A stretch of DNA of 64,000 nucleotides from the NCBI RefSeq assembly GCF_001424405.1, contig NZ_LMPS01000001.1:493999-557998 (forward strand). Direction: 5' to 3'. The notes beneath the pieces are model-generated. The model saw only the letters and a program-made list of their open reading frames with translations, did no database searches and was not told the origin of the DNA. Shown here in pieces: positions 25,843 through 36,000 of the stretch. The translations under genes and the position numbers were made by a program. How positions within the stretch are numbered: the first letter of the stretch is position 1; every line of letters starts with the position of its first letter. Source of the stretch: Dyadobacter sp. Leaf189. GTDB lineage: Bacteria > Bacteroidota > Bacteroidia > Cytophagales > Spirosomataceae.

Positions 25843-25894
25843 ACCCTTTAAAAGAAGCTGATACAAAGCACTTCCTATCGCAAATCCATTCTAT

Positions 25895-27046
25895 ATGAAA
25901 ATTTTTTTTGGCGCATTTTCTTTTTTATCTATTCTCACACTAGGCTCAGTTTCTGCTCAACAAGATTCAGCCAGAATCCCCGCTTCTCCACTTACTTTTT
26001 TAACATTTGCTCCTGACGCAAGAAGCGCAGCGATGGGAGAGGCAGGTGTCGCTTCAAGCCCGGATGCGAATGCAACTTACTGGAATGCGGCAAAGCTTCC
26101 ATATAACACCAAGGATTTCGGTATTTCAGCTTCTTATACTCCCTGGTTGAGAAATTTAGTAGATGATATGTGGCTTGGGTATTTGTCAGCTTACAAAAAA
26201 TTGGGCGACAATCAGGCAGTTGCATTATCGGTTAATTACTTTAACAATGGCGAGCTTGATCTGCGTGACGCGATAGGTACGCAGTTGGGTTACTTCAATT
26301 CACGCGAGCTGGCAATCAACGGTACTTACTCCCGCCAGCTTGGAAGAAACTTTTCAATGGGTTTAACATTGAAATACATTTCATCTAACCTTGCCGGCGA
26401 TGCCGTAATCAAAGGGGTTTCATTAAGCCCGGCGCGTGTTGCGGCTGGTGATATCAGCGCATATTACAGAAAGCAGATCAGGAATGAAGATACTGGCAGC
26501 GAACTTACCTGGTCGCTGGGTGCTGTACTTTCCAATCTTGGTGGTAAAATCAATTACGGCTCAGGTACGGATACTGAAAACTTCATCCCTACCAACCTCA
26601 GACTTGGAGCCGGACTTTCATTCACTGGCGACGGACGTAACAAATTCAACTTCATCGTTGACGCTTATAAATTAATGGTACCTACTCCGGATGGAACGGA
26701 TTACAATGCCAGACCATTGCTCAAAGGCGTATTTGGCTCATTCTCTGACGCACCAGACGGTTTCAAAGAAGAAATGCAGGAAGTAGCTATTTCAGCAGGT
26801 GTTGAATACTGGTACAATAACATTTTCGCACTAAGAGGCGGTTACCACGGCGAAAACAAGCTGAAAGGAGATAACAAATTCTTCACTGCTGGTGCCGGGA
26901 TTCATTTTATGGACAGGTACTCGGTGGATTTCGCCTACCTTTTCCCTGTTTCACAAACAAGTCCACTTGCCAACACACTCCGTATCACACTTTCTCTTGG
27001 CCTGAACAAAGCGGAGAAACTGGATGTGAGCGACACGGATAACTAA
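25895..27046 (+). CDS. porV: Type IX secretion outer-membrane shuttle protein
   Basis: A 383-residue outer-membrane barrel of the FadL-like PorV/LptO family. Signal peptide (AFSFLSILTLGSVSA), then the diagnostic FAPDARSAAMGEAGVA and NATYWNAAKL segments near residues 36-70. Alternating beta strands reach a C-terminus with a typical strand, NTLRITLSLGL, before a short charged tail. PorV collects cargo from the SprA translocon and hands it to PorU. It has its own -7 box and a strong terminator. Confidence 0.95.
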   Translation: MKIFFGAFSFLSILTLGSVSAQQDSARIPASPLTFLTFAPDARSAAMGEAGVASSPDANATYWNAAKLPYNTKDFGISASYTPWLRNLVDDMWLGYLSAYKKLGDNQAVALSVNYFNNGELDLRDAIGTQLGYFNSRELAINGTYSRQLGRNFSMGLTLKYISSNLAGDAVIKGVSLSPARVAAGDISAYYRKQIRNEDTGSELTWSLGAVLSNLGGKINYGSGTDTENFIPTNLRLGAGLSFTGDGRNKFNFIVDAYKLMVPTPDGTDYNARPLLKGVFGSFSDAPDGFKEEMQEVAISAGVEYWYNNIFALRGGYHGENKLKGDNKFFTAGAGIHFMDRYSVDFAYLFPVSQTSPLANTLRITLSLGLNKAEKLDVSDTDN

Positions 27047-27070
27047 GAATACTATATTTTAATTTTTTCG

Positions 27071-27108
27071 AAACGAATGGCGTTATTGCAATGTCATTCG
27101 TTTTTTAT
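27071..27108 (+). terminator. porV terminator
   Basis: Nine-bp perfect stem, AAACGAATG (27071-27079) with CATTCGTTT (27095-27103), then more T. It covers the possible start at 27091 of the following M16 gene and so argues for the later ATG at 27124. Confidence 0.85.
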
Positions 27109-27123
27109 TTGATCCCCATTGTA

Positions 27124-28404
27124 ATGCTACTCGATCGCACCATAGCTCCTGATTTTAAAGTAATCAACTCCATTCATTTGCCGGAAGCGCAGACTCATAC
27201 CCTGGACAATGGTGTGCCGCTGCATGTGATCAACATTGGCGAACAGCCTGTAATACGGATCGAGTGTATTTTTGAAGCAGGTAACTGGTATGAAAAGGAA
27301 ATCGGCGCCTCCTATTTTGCGATAAAAATGCTGCCGGAAGGTACCACTTCACTAAGCTCAGGTGAGATCAGTGAAGCTTTCGACCGGCTGGGTGCATTTA
27401 CTGAACTTACACATACATCTGACCGTATAGGAGTGGTCGTATACTGCGTTTCCCGCTTTTTACCTGAGGTTCTTCCATTGATCAGCCAACTGATCCACGA
27501 AGCCAGCTTCCCGGCGCATGAGTTGCAGGAGCTGAGAAATATCACGCTGCAAAATCTCAAAGTAAACAAAGAAAAGAATGCATACCTGGCCACAACAGAA
27601 TTCCGGGCGCGGCTATTTGGTGCCGACCATCCCTACGGACAAAGCCAGGAAGAAGCCAACATTGAGCGATTGACACTTGACGCGATTCTCGACCATTATA
27701 ATCGATTTATCAGAAACGGTAAGTTTACAGTTGTACTGGCCGGGCAGGTGAGTGAAAGTGACGTGGCGCTGGTTAACCAAACCCTCGGAAAAGATCCCGT
27801 GGAGGGAGGACAGGTGAAACCTGCATTCCTGGTTTCTACGTCTTACCAGGGCGAAGAGAAAGTAATAGAAAAGGCAGAAAGCGTGCAATCCTCTATCCGA
27901 ATGGGGCGCGTTCTTTTCAACAGGCACCACGAAGATTATTTCAAAATGCTTGTTACCAACGAACTGTTGGGCGGCTATTTCGGGTCGAGGCTGATGAAGA
28001 ATATACGGGAAGAAAAAGGGCTTACCTATGGGATTTCCTCTCACGTGGTTACCCTTCGCAATGCAGGCTATTTCATGGTCGGGACTGATGTGAAGAAAGA
28101 ATTCACACAACTTACCATTGACGAAATCAAAAAAGAGATCAATCGTCTGCAGACAGAACCGGTAAGTCAGGAAGAGCTGACAACGGTCAAGAATTTTATG
28201 GCCGGAGAGTTTGCCGGTTCACTAAATACTGCCTTCGAGGTAGCGGATCGTCAGAAAATCCTTCTGCTGGACGGACTGCCAGGCGACTTTTTCAATCATT
28301 ATATAGATAAGATCCAGGCAGTAACAAGTGAGGACGTTATTTCCATGGCGAATTTGTACCTGCAACCGGAAGATATGATTGTGGTCATTGCAGGCGGTAA
28401 GTAA
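27124..28404 (+). CDS. M16-family peptidase homologue lacking the zinc motif
   Basis: 426 residues from the ATG at 27124. It has the two-domain M16B shape and the C-terminal substrate-binding signature (FGSRLMKNIREEKGLTYGI). Where active M16 enzymes have HxxEH, this protein reads ASYFAIKMLPEGT, with no His or Glu ligand pair. It is therefore probably a non-catalytic subunit, as in two-chain M16B heterodimers. No catalytic partner lies next to it. No signal peptide is visible. The stop abuts the convergent photolyase stop with no spacer. Confidence 0.85.
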   Translation: MLLDRTIAPDFKVINSIHLPEAQTHTLDNGVPLHVINIGEQPVIRIECIFEAGNWYEKEIGASYFAIKMLPEGTTSLSSGEISEAFDRLGAFTELTHTSDRIGVVVYCVSRFLPEVLPLISQLIHEASFPAHELQELRNITLQNLKVNKEKNAYLATTEFRARLFGADHPYGQSQEEANIERLTLDAILDHYNRFIRNGKFTVVLAGQVSESDVALVNQTLGKDPVEGGQVKPAFLVSTSYQGEEKVIEKAESVQSSIRMGRVLFNRHHEDYFKMLVTNELLGGYFGSRLMKNIREEKGLTYGISSHVVTLRNAGYFMVGTDVKKEFTQLTIDEIKKEINRLQTEPVSQEELTTVKNFMAGEFAGSLNTAFEVADRQKILLLDGLPGDFFNHYIDKIQAVTSEDVISMANLYLQPEDMIVVIAGGK

Positions 28405-29727
28405 TTACCGCGCCTGATCAAGCGCTTTTTTGTAAGCTTCAAGGCATCGCTCCCGGGCCATTTTATGGTCAACCATCGGCTCGGGATACTCTGATGTTCC
28501 GATTTCAGGTACCCACTTTTTGATATATTCGCCTTTTGGATCAAAGCGTTGTGCCTGTGCTGCAGGGTTGAAAATGCGGAAGTAAGGAGCTGCATCCGTA
28601 CCTGATCCCGCTGCCCATTGCCAGCCTCCGTTATTTGCTGCCATATCATAGTCAAGCAGCTTTTCGGCAAAGTAAGCTTCTCCGAGCCGCCAGTCGATCA
28701 ATAAATGTTTGGATAAAAAGCTGGCCGTAACCATTCTGACGCGATTGTGCATGAAGCCGATCGCATTGAGTTGCCGCATTCCTGCATCTACGAGAGGGTA
28801 GCCTGTTTTTCCCTCACACCATTTTTTAAAATCATCCTTATCATAGCGCCACCTGATCAGGTCGTATGCGCTTCTGAATGCTTTTCCTTTCCCGACTTCG
28901 GGGAAATTGGATAAAATCTGCTGATAGAAATCCCGCCAGATCAATTCACTTAAAAACACCGCACTGTGGTCTTTTGCTTTTCGCGCCAGCTGGCGGATAC
29001 TCACCGTGCCAAAACGGAGGTGTATGCCGATCCTGCTGGTCGCCTGCAATGCGGGGAAGTCCCGCTGCTCTGCATAATCCTCTAAAAGCGTTTCACTTAC
29101 TTCATCATCAGGAAAGTGATATTCGGAAACTTCAAAGCCCATTTCCCCCATCGTCGGAATGGAAGAACCGCTCCACTTTTGCAGATTTTTGAGGTACTTT
29201 TTAGTGGGGTAAGAGGAAAGATAGAAGTCATTCAGTTTCTCTTTCCATGCGCGGCTATAAGGCGTAAATACAGTATAAGGCGTATTTTGACCAGAGAGGA
29301 TTTCCTTTTTTTCAAAGATCACCTGGTCTTTTACTGTTTTGAAAACCGTCTTTTTTTCTTTTAAAATATTAAAAACGTCGCGATCTCTTTCGAGCGCGTA
29401 AGGCTCATAGTCCGTATTGGTATATACTTCGGCGATTTCAAATTCTTCACTGAGCCGCTTCCATACTTTCAGTGGACAGTCGTAATAGACCAGGATATCT
29501 GAACCGTGTTGTTTTAGCTCTTTTCTGATTTTTTCAACGGCGTTGTAAATGAATGTAATGCGGGGGTCTTTTCCATCAAGATCGTCGAGGATGTTCCTGT
29601 CAAAAATAAACAGCGGGACAACAGGGTATGGCGACTTCAATGCATAATAGAGACCGGCGTTATCTTCCAGCCGTAAGTCGCGGCGGAACCAGAATAGTGT
29701 GATTTTCTCTTTTTTTGTCAGGCTCAT
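28405..29727 (-). CDS. Cryptochrome/photolyase family protein (deoxyribodipyrimidine photolyase)
   Basis: A 440-residue flavoprotein. The N-terminal antenna-binding Rossmann domain begins LFWFRRDLRLEDNAGL. The C-terminal FAD domain has the conserved GMRQLNAIGFMHNRVRM and DYDMAANNGGWQWAAGSG segments and ends with FNPAAQAQRFDPKGEYIKKW. These match class I CPD photolyases, which split UV pyrimidine dimers using blue light. The W-N-N pattern for the FAD environment looks intact. Single gene, divergent from the DUF1080 gene. Confidence 0.93.
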   Translation of the reverse strand: MSLTKKEKITLFWFRRDLRLEDNAGLYYALKSPYPVVPLFIFDRNILDDLDGKDPRITFIYNAVEKIRKELKQHGSDILVYYDCPLKVWKRLSEEFEIAEVYTNTDYEPYALERDRDVFNILKEKKTVFKTVKDQVIFEKKEILSGQNTPYTVFTPYSRAWKEKLNDFYLSSYPTKKYLKNLQKWSGSSIPTMGEMGFEVSEYHFPDDEVSETLLEDYAEQRDFPALQATSRIGIHLRFGTVSIRQLARKAKDHSAVFLSELIWRDFYQQILSNFPEVGKGKAFRSAYDLIRWRYDKDDFKKWCEGKTGYPLVDAGMRQLNAIGFMHNRVRMVTASFLSKHLLIDWRLGEAYFAEKLLDYDMAANNGGWQWAAGSGTDAAPYFRIFNPAAQAQRFDPKGEYIKKWVPEIGTSEYPEPMVDHKMARERCLEAYKKALDQAR

Positions 29728-29859
29728 GAAATCTTCTAACGTAATGAGTTCGGCAAGGCACGAATAAATCCGAAGTAAACTATATTTACCGGCAATGCGG
29801 CGGGTTGCTTAGTATATCACATAAAAATCCGGCCAAAACTTTTTAAAACCATTTACCAG

Positions 29860-30714
29860 ATGAAATTACAATTAACCATGCTTTTCAGCCTGATCTGGCT
29901 GAGTTTATCTGCGCAAAAGAATGCCGACAAGCAGGAATGGAAGCAGCTTTTTAATGGAAAGAACCTCGACGGGTGGGATATCAAGATCCGCGGGTATGAA
30001 CTCAACGATAACTACAATAACACGTTCAGGGTTGAGGATGGAAAAATGGTGGTACGGTATGACAAGTATGATGATTTTAAACAGAAATACGGGCATATCT
30101 TCTACAAAGGAGATTTTTCATACTATCGCATTTCGGTAGAATATCGCTTTGTAGGCGAACAGGCGCCGAAAGGAGAAGGTTGGGCGTGGCGCAACAGCGG
30201 TATCATGGTACACGGACAGCCCGCAGCAACAATGGGCAAAGACCAGGATTTTCCTGCCTCCATTGAGGTACAGCTTTTGGGAGGAAATGACAAAGTACGC
30301 ACTACCTGCAACCTATGCACGCCGGGGACGAATGTGGTAATGGATGGAAAGTTAATCACCCAGCATTGTGTGAACTCCAAATCGAAAACTTACAATGGGG
30401 ATCAATGGGTTAAAGCAGAAGTACTTGTATTGGGCGACTCGCTTATTCAGCATTTTGCAAATGGTGAAATGGTACTGGAGTACAATAAGCCGCAGCTTGG
30501 CGGTGGCAATGTAAGCGGAAACGATCCTTCGTTGATCATCGCCGGCAAGTTACTGGATCACGGCTCCATTTCCCTGCAAAGCGAAAGCCACCCGGTAGAG
30601 TTCAGGAAAGTAGAGATATTAGACCTGAAAGGCTGCATGGACCCGAAAGCAACTAACTACAAAAGTTATTTCGTGAAGGCGGATAATGGGAAGTGTAGGT
30701 ACGGGAAGAAGTGA
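29860..30714 (+). CDS. Secreted DUF1080 (3-keto-disaccharide hydrolase-like) protein
   Basis: A 284-residue protein with signal peptide (LTMLFSLIWLSLSA). The body is a concanavalin-like beta sandwich of the DUF1080 family, with the hallmark WKQLFNGKNLDGWDIK at about 27-42, then NSGIMVHG and DFPASIEVQLLGG. Family members hydrolyse 3-keto-glycosides or bind glycans. A Cys-containing C-terminal tail (GCMDPKATNYK) suggests a short extra module of the kind found on secreted proteins. No sugar oxidoreductase partner is adjacent. Confidence 0.85.
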   Translation: MKLQLTMLFSLIWLSLSAQKNADKQEWKQLFNGKNLDGWDIKIRGYELNDNYNNTFRVEDGKMVVRYDKYDDFKQKYGHIFYKGDFSYYRISVEYRFVGEQAPKGEGWAWRNSGIMVHGQPAATMGKDQDFPASIEVQLLGGNDKVRTTCNLCTPGTNVVMDGKLITQHCVNSKSKTYNGDQWVKAEVLVLGDSLIQHFANGEMVLEYNKPQLGGGNVSGNDPSLIIAGKLLDHGSISLQSESHPVEFRKVEILDLKGCMDPKATNYKSYFVKADNGKCRYGKK

Positions 30715-30720
30715 TTTTGC

Positions 30721-30889
30721 TTTCGGCTGTCGGTTATCGGCAATCAGCTAATGAAGGCAGTTTTTGTTTGTCACACTGAGCGGAGTCGAAGTGCTAGCAC
30801 TTCGACCGCCCGGCGGCCCGGTACGCTCAGTGTGACAAAATTGTTTTTAAAGCTGATAGCCGAAAGCTGACCGCCGACAGCCGATAGCC
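30721..30889. repeat. Nested inverted repeat: CTGTCGG-type arms around a GTCACACTGAGCG element
   Basis: Outer arms 30721-30749 and 30851-30889 contain CGGCTGTCGG- and GCCGACAGCCG-type heptads. The inner arms TGTCACACTGAGCG (30769-30782) and CGCTCAGTGTGACA (30824-30837) are perfectly complementary. Between them a 22-bp perfect palindrome (30785-30806, half GTCGAAGTGC) is followed by a GC-rich insert. Both families recur near 57-60 kb. It fills the gap between the DUF1080 and murA genes, so it could stop transcription from both sides. Confidence 0.9.
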
Positions 30890-30891
30890 TA

Positions 30892-32199
30892 TTAAAGCCT
30901 CACAATCTCCGCCCCGATCGCGTTTAGTCTGGTATCGATATTCTGATAGCCGCGGTCGATTTGTTCGATGTTGTCGATGATACTTACTCCTTTTGCAGAC
31001 ATTGCAGCGATCAGCAATGCTACTCCGGCGCGGATATCAGGGGAAGTCATGCGGATTCCTCTTAGCTGCGTTTCGCGGTTGTGACCAATGACAGTAGCGC
31101 GGTGCGGATCACACAAAATAATCTGCGCACCCATTTCGATCAGTTTATCTACAAAAAACAACCGGCTTTCAAACATCTTCTGGTGAACCAGCACAGTGCC
31201 TTGCGCCTGTGTAGCTGTTACCAGGATAATACTGAGCAAGTCGGGCGTGAAGCCAGGCCAGGGAGCGTCAGCAACAGATAATGTTGATCCGTCCAGGTAA
31301 TTTTCAATGCGGTAATGTTCCTGCGCAGGTATGAAAATATCATCTCCGCGAAACTCCATTTTAATTCCCAATCGCTGAAAAACATCCGGTATAATGCCAA
31401 GCTGAGGAATTTGGCAATTTTTTATCGTAATTTCCGACTGCGTCATTGCGGCAAGACCGATGAAGCTGCCTATCTCGATCATGTCGGGCAGCATCGTGTG
31501 CTCTGTACCATTCAGCTCACTTACACCTTCCACTACGAGTAAATTGGATGCGATACCTGAAATTTTGGCGCCCATTCTGTTGAGCATTTTGCAAAGTTGC
31601 TGCAGGTAAGGCTCGCAGGCGGCATTGTAGATGGTCGTGGTTCCTTCGGCCATTACCGCTGCCATTAATACGTTGGCAGTTCCGGTAACAGAGGCTTCGT
31701 CCAGCAGCATATATGCTCCTTTCAGATTTGCCGCATCGACTTTGTAAAAACCGCCGTCTTCTTCGTCATAACTGAATTCTGCACCGAGCTTTTCAAAACC
31801 TAGAAAGTGCGTATCAAGTCGCCGACGGCCGATTTTATCACCTCCCGGGCGAGGAATCCTGCCTTTGCGGAAACGCGCCAGCATAGGGCCAAGCAGCATT
31901 ACTGAGCCTCTTAAAGCAGCCGCTTTCTGGCGAAATGAATCAGATTCAAGATAATCGAGGTTGATATTACTTGCTTCGAACCGAATGGAGCTTTCGCTCA
32001 ATCTGGTCAGTTGAACACCAAGGTCGCCCAGCAGGTTGATCAGCTGGTTTACGTCCCGGATGTTGGGAATGTTATGAATTGTTACGGGTTCTTTGGTCAG
32101 GAGTACAGCGCATATAATTTGGAGCGCTTCGTTTTTCGCTCCCTGCGGTACGATTTCACCCTTGAGACGTCTATCCCCGGTTATTTTAAATGAAGCCAT
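30892..32199 (-). CDS. murA: UDP-N-acetylglucosamine 1-carboxyvinyltransferase
   Basis: 435 residues from the ATG at 32199; a GTG at 32232 would add 11 poorly conserved residues. First committed step of peptidoglycan synthesis: transfer of enolpyruvate from PEP to UDP-GlcNAc. The UDP-GlcNAc-binding KNEALQ near 22 and the active-site loop RPGGDKIGRRRLDTH are clear. In that loop Asp121 replaces the Cys found in most bacteria (PGGCxIG). This Asp is known from naturally fosfomycin-insensitive enzymes such as that of Mycobacterium. Lies 39 bp after a DUF4290 gene in the same transcript. Confidence 0.95.
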   Translation of the reverse strand: MASFKITGDRRLKGEIVPQGAKNEALQIICAVLLTKEPVTIHNIPNIRDVNQLINLLGDLGVQLTRLSESSIRFEASNINLDYLESDSFRQKAAALRGSVMLLGPMLARFRKGRIPRPGGDKIGRRRLDTHFLGFEKLGAEFSYDEEDGGFYKVDAANLKGAYMLLDEASVTGTANVLMAAVMAEGTTTIYNAACEPYLQQLCKMLNRMGAKISGIASNLLVVEGVSELNGTEHTMLPDMIEIGSFIGLAAMTQSEITIKNCQIPQLGIIPDVFQRLGIKMEFRGDDIFIPAQEHYRIENYLDGSTLSVADAPWPGFTPDLLSIILVTATQAQGTVLVHQKMFESRLFFVDKLIEMGAQIILCDPHRATVIGHNRETQLRGIRMTSPDIRAGVALLIAAMSAKGVSIIDNIEQIDRGYQNIDTRLNAIGAEIVRL

Positions 32200-32238
32200 G
32201 ATTGGTTGGGCAGTTGAAGAAATACAATGCACCGGAAT

Positions 32239-32961
32239 TTACATTCCGGATTTTTTGCGGTTGTTACGGTTGTTGTTACCGTTGCGGCCAGCAAATTTGT
32301 TTGGCCTGTTCCTGTTTGAATTACCCTGGCTATTGCCGCCCTGGCGTTCCGAATTGTGAGTGGCTTGTGCTTTAAATCCGCCGCCAGCATGATTGCCGCG
32401 GTTTCTTTCCTGTCCGCCGCCATTGTTGTTGCGGTCTTTAGGAGCAGCATCCACCGGACCGTTCTGGCGAATGTAGTCGATTTCTTCTGTTAAAGCGCCT
32501 TTGCTCAGTTGTTCCAGTTGCCCCAGCAATACATTATCCTCGGGATTGTCTTTGTTCCAGGCATTGAAAAATGAGCGCATCAGCCGGAATATGTAGGAAA
32601 CAAAAGCAAGCCTGTCCTCCTGGTTTTCGGTTTGAATTGCCTTTTCGAGCAGCAGCTCGATATTTCTGCCGTAGTGGCGATAAGTCAGATTTTGCTGGTT
32701 GTAGCCTACTTTGAGGGGCTTTTTACCAAGCGCCTCTTTGGATGGAGGGGGAAACGGGCTGTCAACGTCGAGCTCAAAACCGGAAATAATGTACAGGTCA
32801 TCCCACAACTTGTTGGTGTAATCCTGGTTATCCCTCATATTGGGATGGATCTGCCGCATTAGTTCAATCAGGATGTGCGCGTAAAGGTTGCGTTTTGCCT
32901 TATCCTCCATTTTAACAATGTGGTCGGCAAGCTTTTGTACGTTACTACCGTATTCTTTCAA
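32239..32961 (-). CDS. DUF4290 family protein with disordered Asn/Gly/Arg tail
   Basis: A 240-residue protein. Residues 1-175 are helical and well ordered (EYGSNVQKLADHIVKMEDKA at the start), the DUF4290 domain found in Bacteroidota next to murA. Residues about 176-240 are a low-complexity tail rich in Asn, Gly and Arg (GRNGNNNRNNRKK), an RGG-like composition common in RNA-binding proteins. The role is unknown. The tight link to murA suggests a cell-growth function. A -7 box lies 26 bp upstream. Confidence 0.82.
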   Translation of the reverse strand: MKEYGSNVQKLADHIVKMEDKAKRNLYAHILIELMRQIHPNMRDNQDYTNKLWDDLYIISGFELDVDSPFPPPSKEALGKKPLKVGYNQQNLTYRHYGRNIELLLEKAIQTENQEDRLAFVSYIFRLMRSFFNAWNKDNPEDNVLLGQLEQLSKGALTEEIDYIRQNGPVDAAPKDRNNNGGGQERNRGNHAGGGFKAQATHNSERQGGNSQGNSNRNRPNKFAGRNGNNNRNNRKKSGM

Positions 32962-32986
32962 GACAATGGATTATTTATGTAATGGA

Positions 32987-32994
32987 CAAAAATA
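32987..32994 (-). promoter_or_regulatory. -7 promoter box for the DUF4290-murA operon
   Basis: The minus strand reads TATTTTTG (TAnnTTTG), in the 57-bp gap between the C25 protease stop and the DUF4290 start. It predicts a short leader of about 20 nt. Confidence 0.5.
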
Positions 32995-33018
32995 AGAAGT
33001 TTTTACCGAAAGAAATCT

Positions 33019-36000
33019 TTAAGGAAACCATAATAATCTGCCGCTCACCCCGCTTTCGCCCGCTGATGAAAATACAGGCACCTGGTCATTGAATGCGATT
33101 TTGTAGATATATACGCCCGCTACAAGGTTACCGGGTTCCCAAATCCATTCATTACGTCCAATATGCGGACGGAGGTGCAACGTCGAAATTGTTCGTCCGT
33201 AAAGGTCTGTGACTATTAACGTTGCCTTTTCCGGTCCTTTTGGTCCGGAGATCGTCGCCCTGAATACAAACGCTTTTGTGGCCGGGTTAGGTGTAAGTTC
33301 AATGCGTCCAATGGACGGTTTTTCCGAAATATTGAATGTAATCTGGTAATCCGGTGCAAAGTTTCCGTTCAGATCACGTGCTCTGACTGTCAAAAGGTAG
33401 GTTCCGGGAGCAAGGTAGTCTGGCAGTTTTGTTGTGAGATAAAAATTTTCGGGACCTGCATTCTGCCAGGCAGCACCTGTGAAATAAAGCCGCTGTTCGT
33501 CGCAGCCGTCGCACAAAGGTTTTAGCCACATAACAATGCCGGCGGTATCTTGCCTGGCAACCGTAGCGCCCGGATCTGTTAATGATAGTTCGATTAGAGC
33601 TCCGTTTGCAATCTGATCAGCATTTTCGATAAACCTTCCGTCCAGCCTGACGAGTAGCGCAGGCGGGCTGCGGTCGGGTCGCGCAGCGCTGTTTCCGGGT
33701 TTGGAAATGTTGACAGTATACCGGTTATTTCTCTCATTCTCTTCATCTAACACATCGTCTTCATCAATTTCAAAGTCCAGTAAATCGGTTTCTTGAAATC
33801 GCGAATGGTTAGGAATGGAAAACTGCAGCGTATCCGACAAAGTAACCGCCTGCCTGTTCAGTTTATAAGTCGCAAGAATGGTAGAGCCACGAATGATGCG
33901 GAACGAAAAACCGTACGGATCATTCCGGTACCTTCCATTATTCAGAACAGCCAGGCTGACAAGCAAACTGTCACTTTTTGCATTGAAAGTTCCACCAGTA
34001 CCATCTGAAATGACCAGCGAAGTGGAGTCGATGGTATAATCCGGAAGCCGGGCAGGGAAAATGCGGATTGCAGGATCACCGTGGAGGTTCATCTGCTGCG
34101 TAGTAATTGTATCATAGATGTTCGCCCCGCCTGTGAGGTTTCGCCTGATTGCCTCCTGCTGGATCATTCCAAAAGGAAGACTGGTGAATGCAGGGTCGGC
34201 CAATACTTCGTAAAAAAAGTCGGTATACCGCCTCAACGCCGTCGAAACGCCATTATAAGTATGCGCCAGGAAAAGAACTGCGCCATTATCAGGAGCAAAT
34301 ATCCAGTCACTGCTGAGGGTTTTGGGTGAATAAAAGATGCTGCCGGACGCACAACCATTCACGATCACGGCCGGATAGAAAGGTTTGTTGCGATACTGCT
34401 GCGAGGGGTCACTGGCAAAGCCAATGTCGATATCTGTTACGTCCGGGCCGGAATGCCCGAAAACGGTCAATAATGCGGCGCCTTTATTCAATTGTTTATG
34501 AAGCGGTATTTTCTCAACCGGATCGTCTGTTTCCTTCAAGATGGTTTCAACAGCCGCGCCGAGGGCAGAACCGTCGATTTTCTGTTCAAAACCCTTTACA
34601 TAATCTCTAAAAACCGAGAGCTCCTGCCTGGACCTGCCGCCGCTTAAATGCAGTATTTTCTTCCGCCACGGAGCTGCTGGGGGAGTTGCTTCTATTGCTT
34701 TTACTTTCTGCAAATAGTCCCAGACCTGCCGGGAAGTCGCCGCATTGATCCGGCCCACGGGAACCAACGGAACAGGGGACTTCCTGTCAATCGCGAGCAA
34801 AAGATCCGACCCCGGCCAGCCCGCATTAGGCACCATATCTGCCTCTCGCGGATTGGCGTTCTTTCGGGCCTTTTGCGGATCTATCGACCTGCCGATCAGC
34901 AGTACAAACTTCAAATCCGGCGCCAGTTTATTAATCAGGTTTTTCAGACCCGCAGGACCAGGTAACCCATAATTAAACCGGTCGAAAATTTCACTCGTAT
35001 GAACAATCAGCGGCTTGTAATTACCACCAGCTGGCGACGCGCGGTATTTTGCATAAGCTGCTACGGGATCTTCGCCGAGTACCGGAATGCGCATGGCCGG
35101 ATGCGTGATAATCAGGTAGTCGGCCTGGCCAGCTTCTATCTGGCGGAAATGTACCTCCGTAAGCCCAGTAAGTTGCTCATAAACAACCTGATCTTCCGGA
35201 TTGTACTTTTGCGGATAAGTGAATTGATAGTAGGAAACGGAAATGTGCCCGCCTGCATTGACAGGAACGAGGATCGCATGGAAAGTCCCTGCATTATCCA
35301 GGTCCGCACGGCTGATTTTTAACCGGATCAAATGCGTATCGTAGTCTTCAAATTGCACCTCAGCCAGTTTTCGTAATAAGCTGCCCTCCTTTTTTAACCA
35401 AAACTCAAATAAATGTCGCCCCGCTGACCACCCGGCCAGCAGCATTTCAAATGAAATGGAATCTGATCTGCTGAAGTCTGCATCCTCAGTGGAAATCGCC
35501 AGCTCGAACTGTTCATTTTCCTTTAACTCTGGTCCTGTCCAGCCTTCACCGGTATCATAACCCGAAAGAACGGAGCCGGTAGCGAAGCCGCTGCCTTTCG
35601 GATAAAATGTCCCGGGCAGGTAATGCGAGTTGTACAGTTGCAGTATTTCTCTGAATTGCCGGGAATTTGAATCTGCTGCGACTGACGCAGTCCTTTTCCC
35701 GGCTTTACCATCCGGTTTCCAGGTGAGGTAGTAATATGCCGTATCTGAATACAGACTATAATGCGAATGCGGCATTACAGCAGGTGGAATGTAAAGTGAG
35801 GTATCGTTTGCGCCGTCGTTGCCCTTTCCAAAAAAGCGAATGTAACCTTCGCCAGAAAGCGGCTGACCGGCATCTTGTGGTACCTCGATTTCAATTTCCT
35901 TTCCGCCTGTGAAGATCTGAAATGCGCCGGATGGAATGGCAGAGACAGGAATTCCTGCACTCAGAAGCTGGGAAGTTCTAAGCTCGTAAAATGCTGTTTT

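Noticed and set aside
27091..27123. Upstream start of the M16 gene
   Set aside because: It would lie inside the porV terminator hairpin, and the extra residues are not typical of the family N-terminus.
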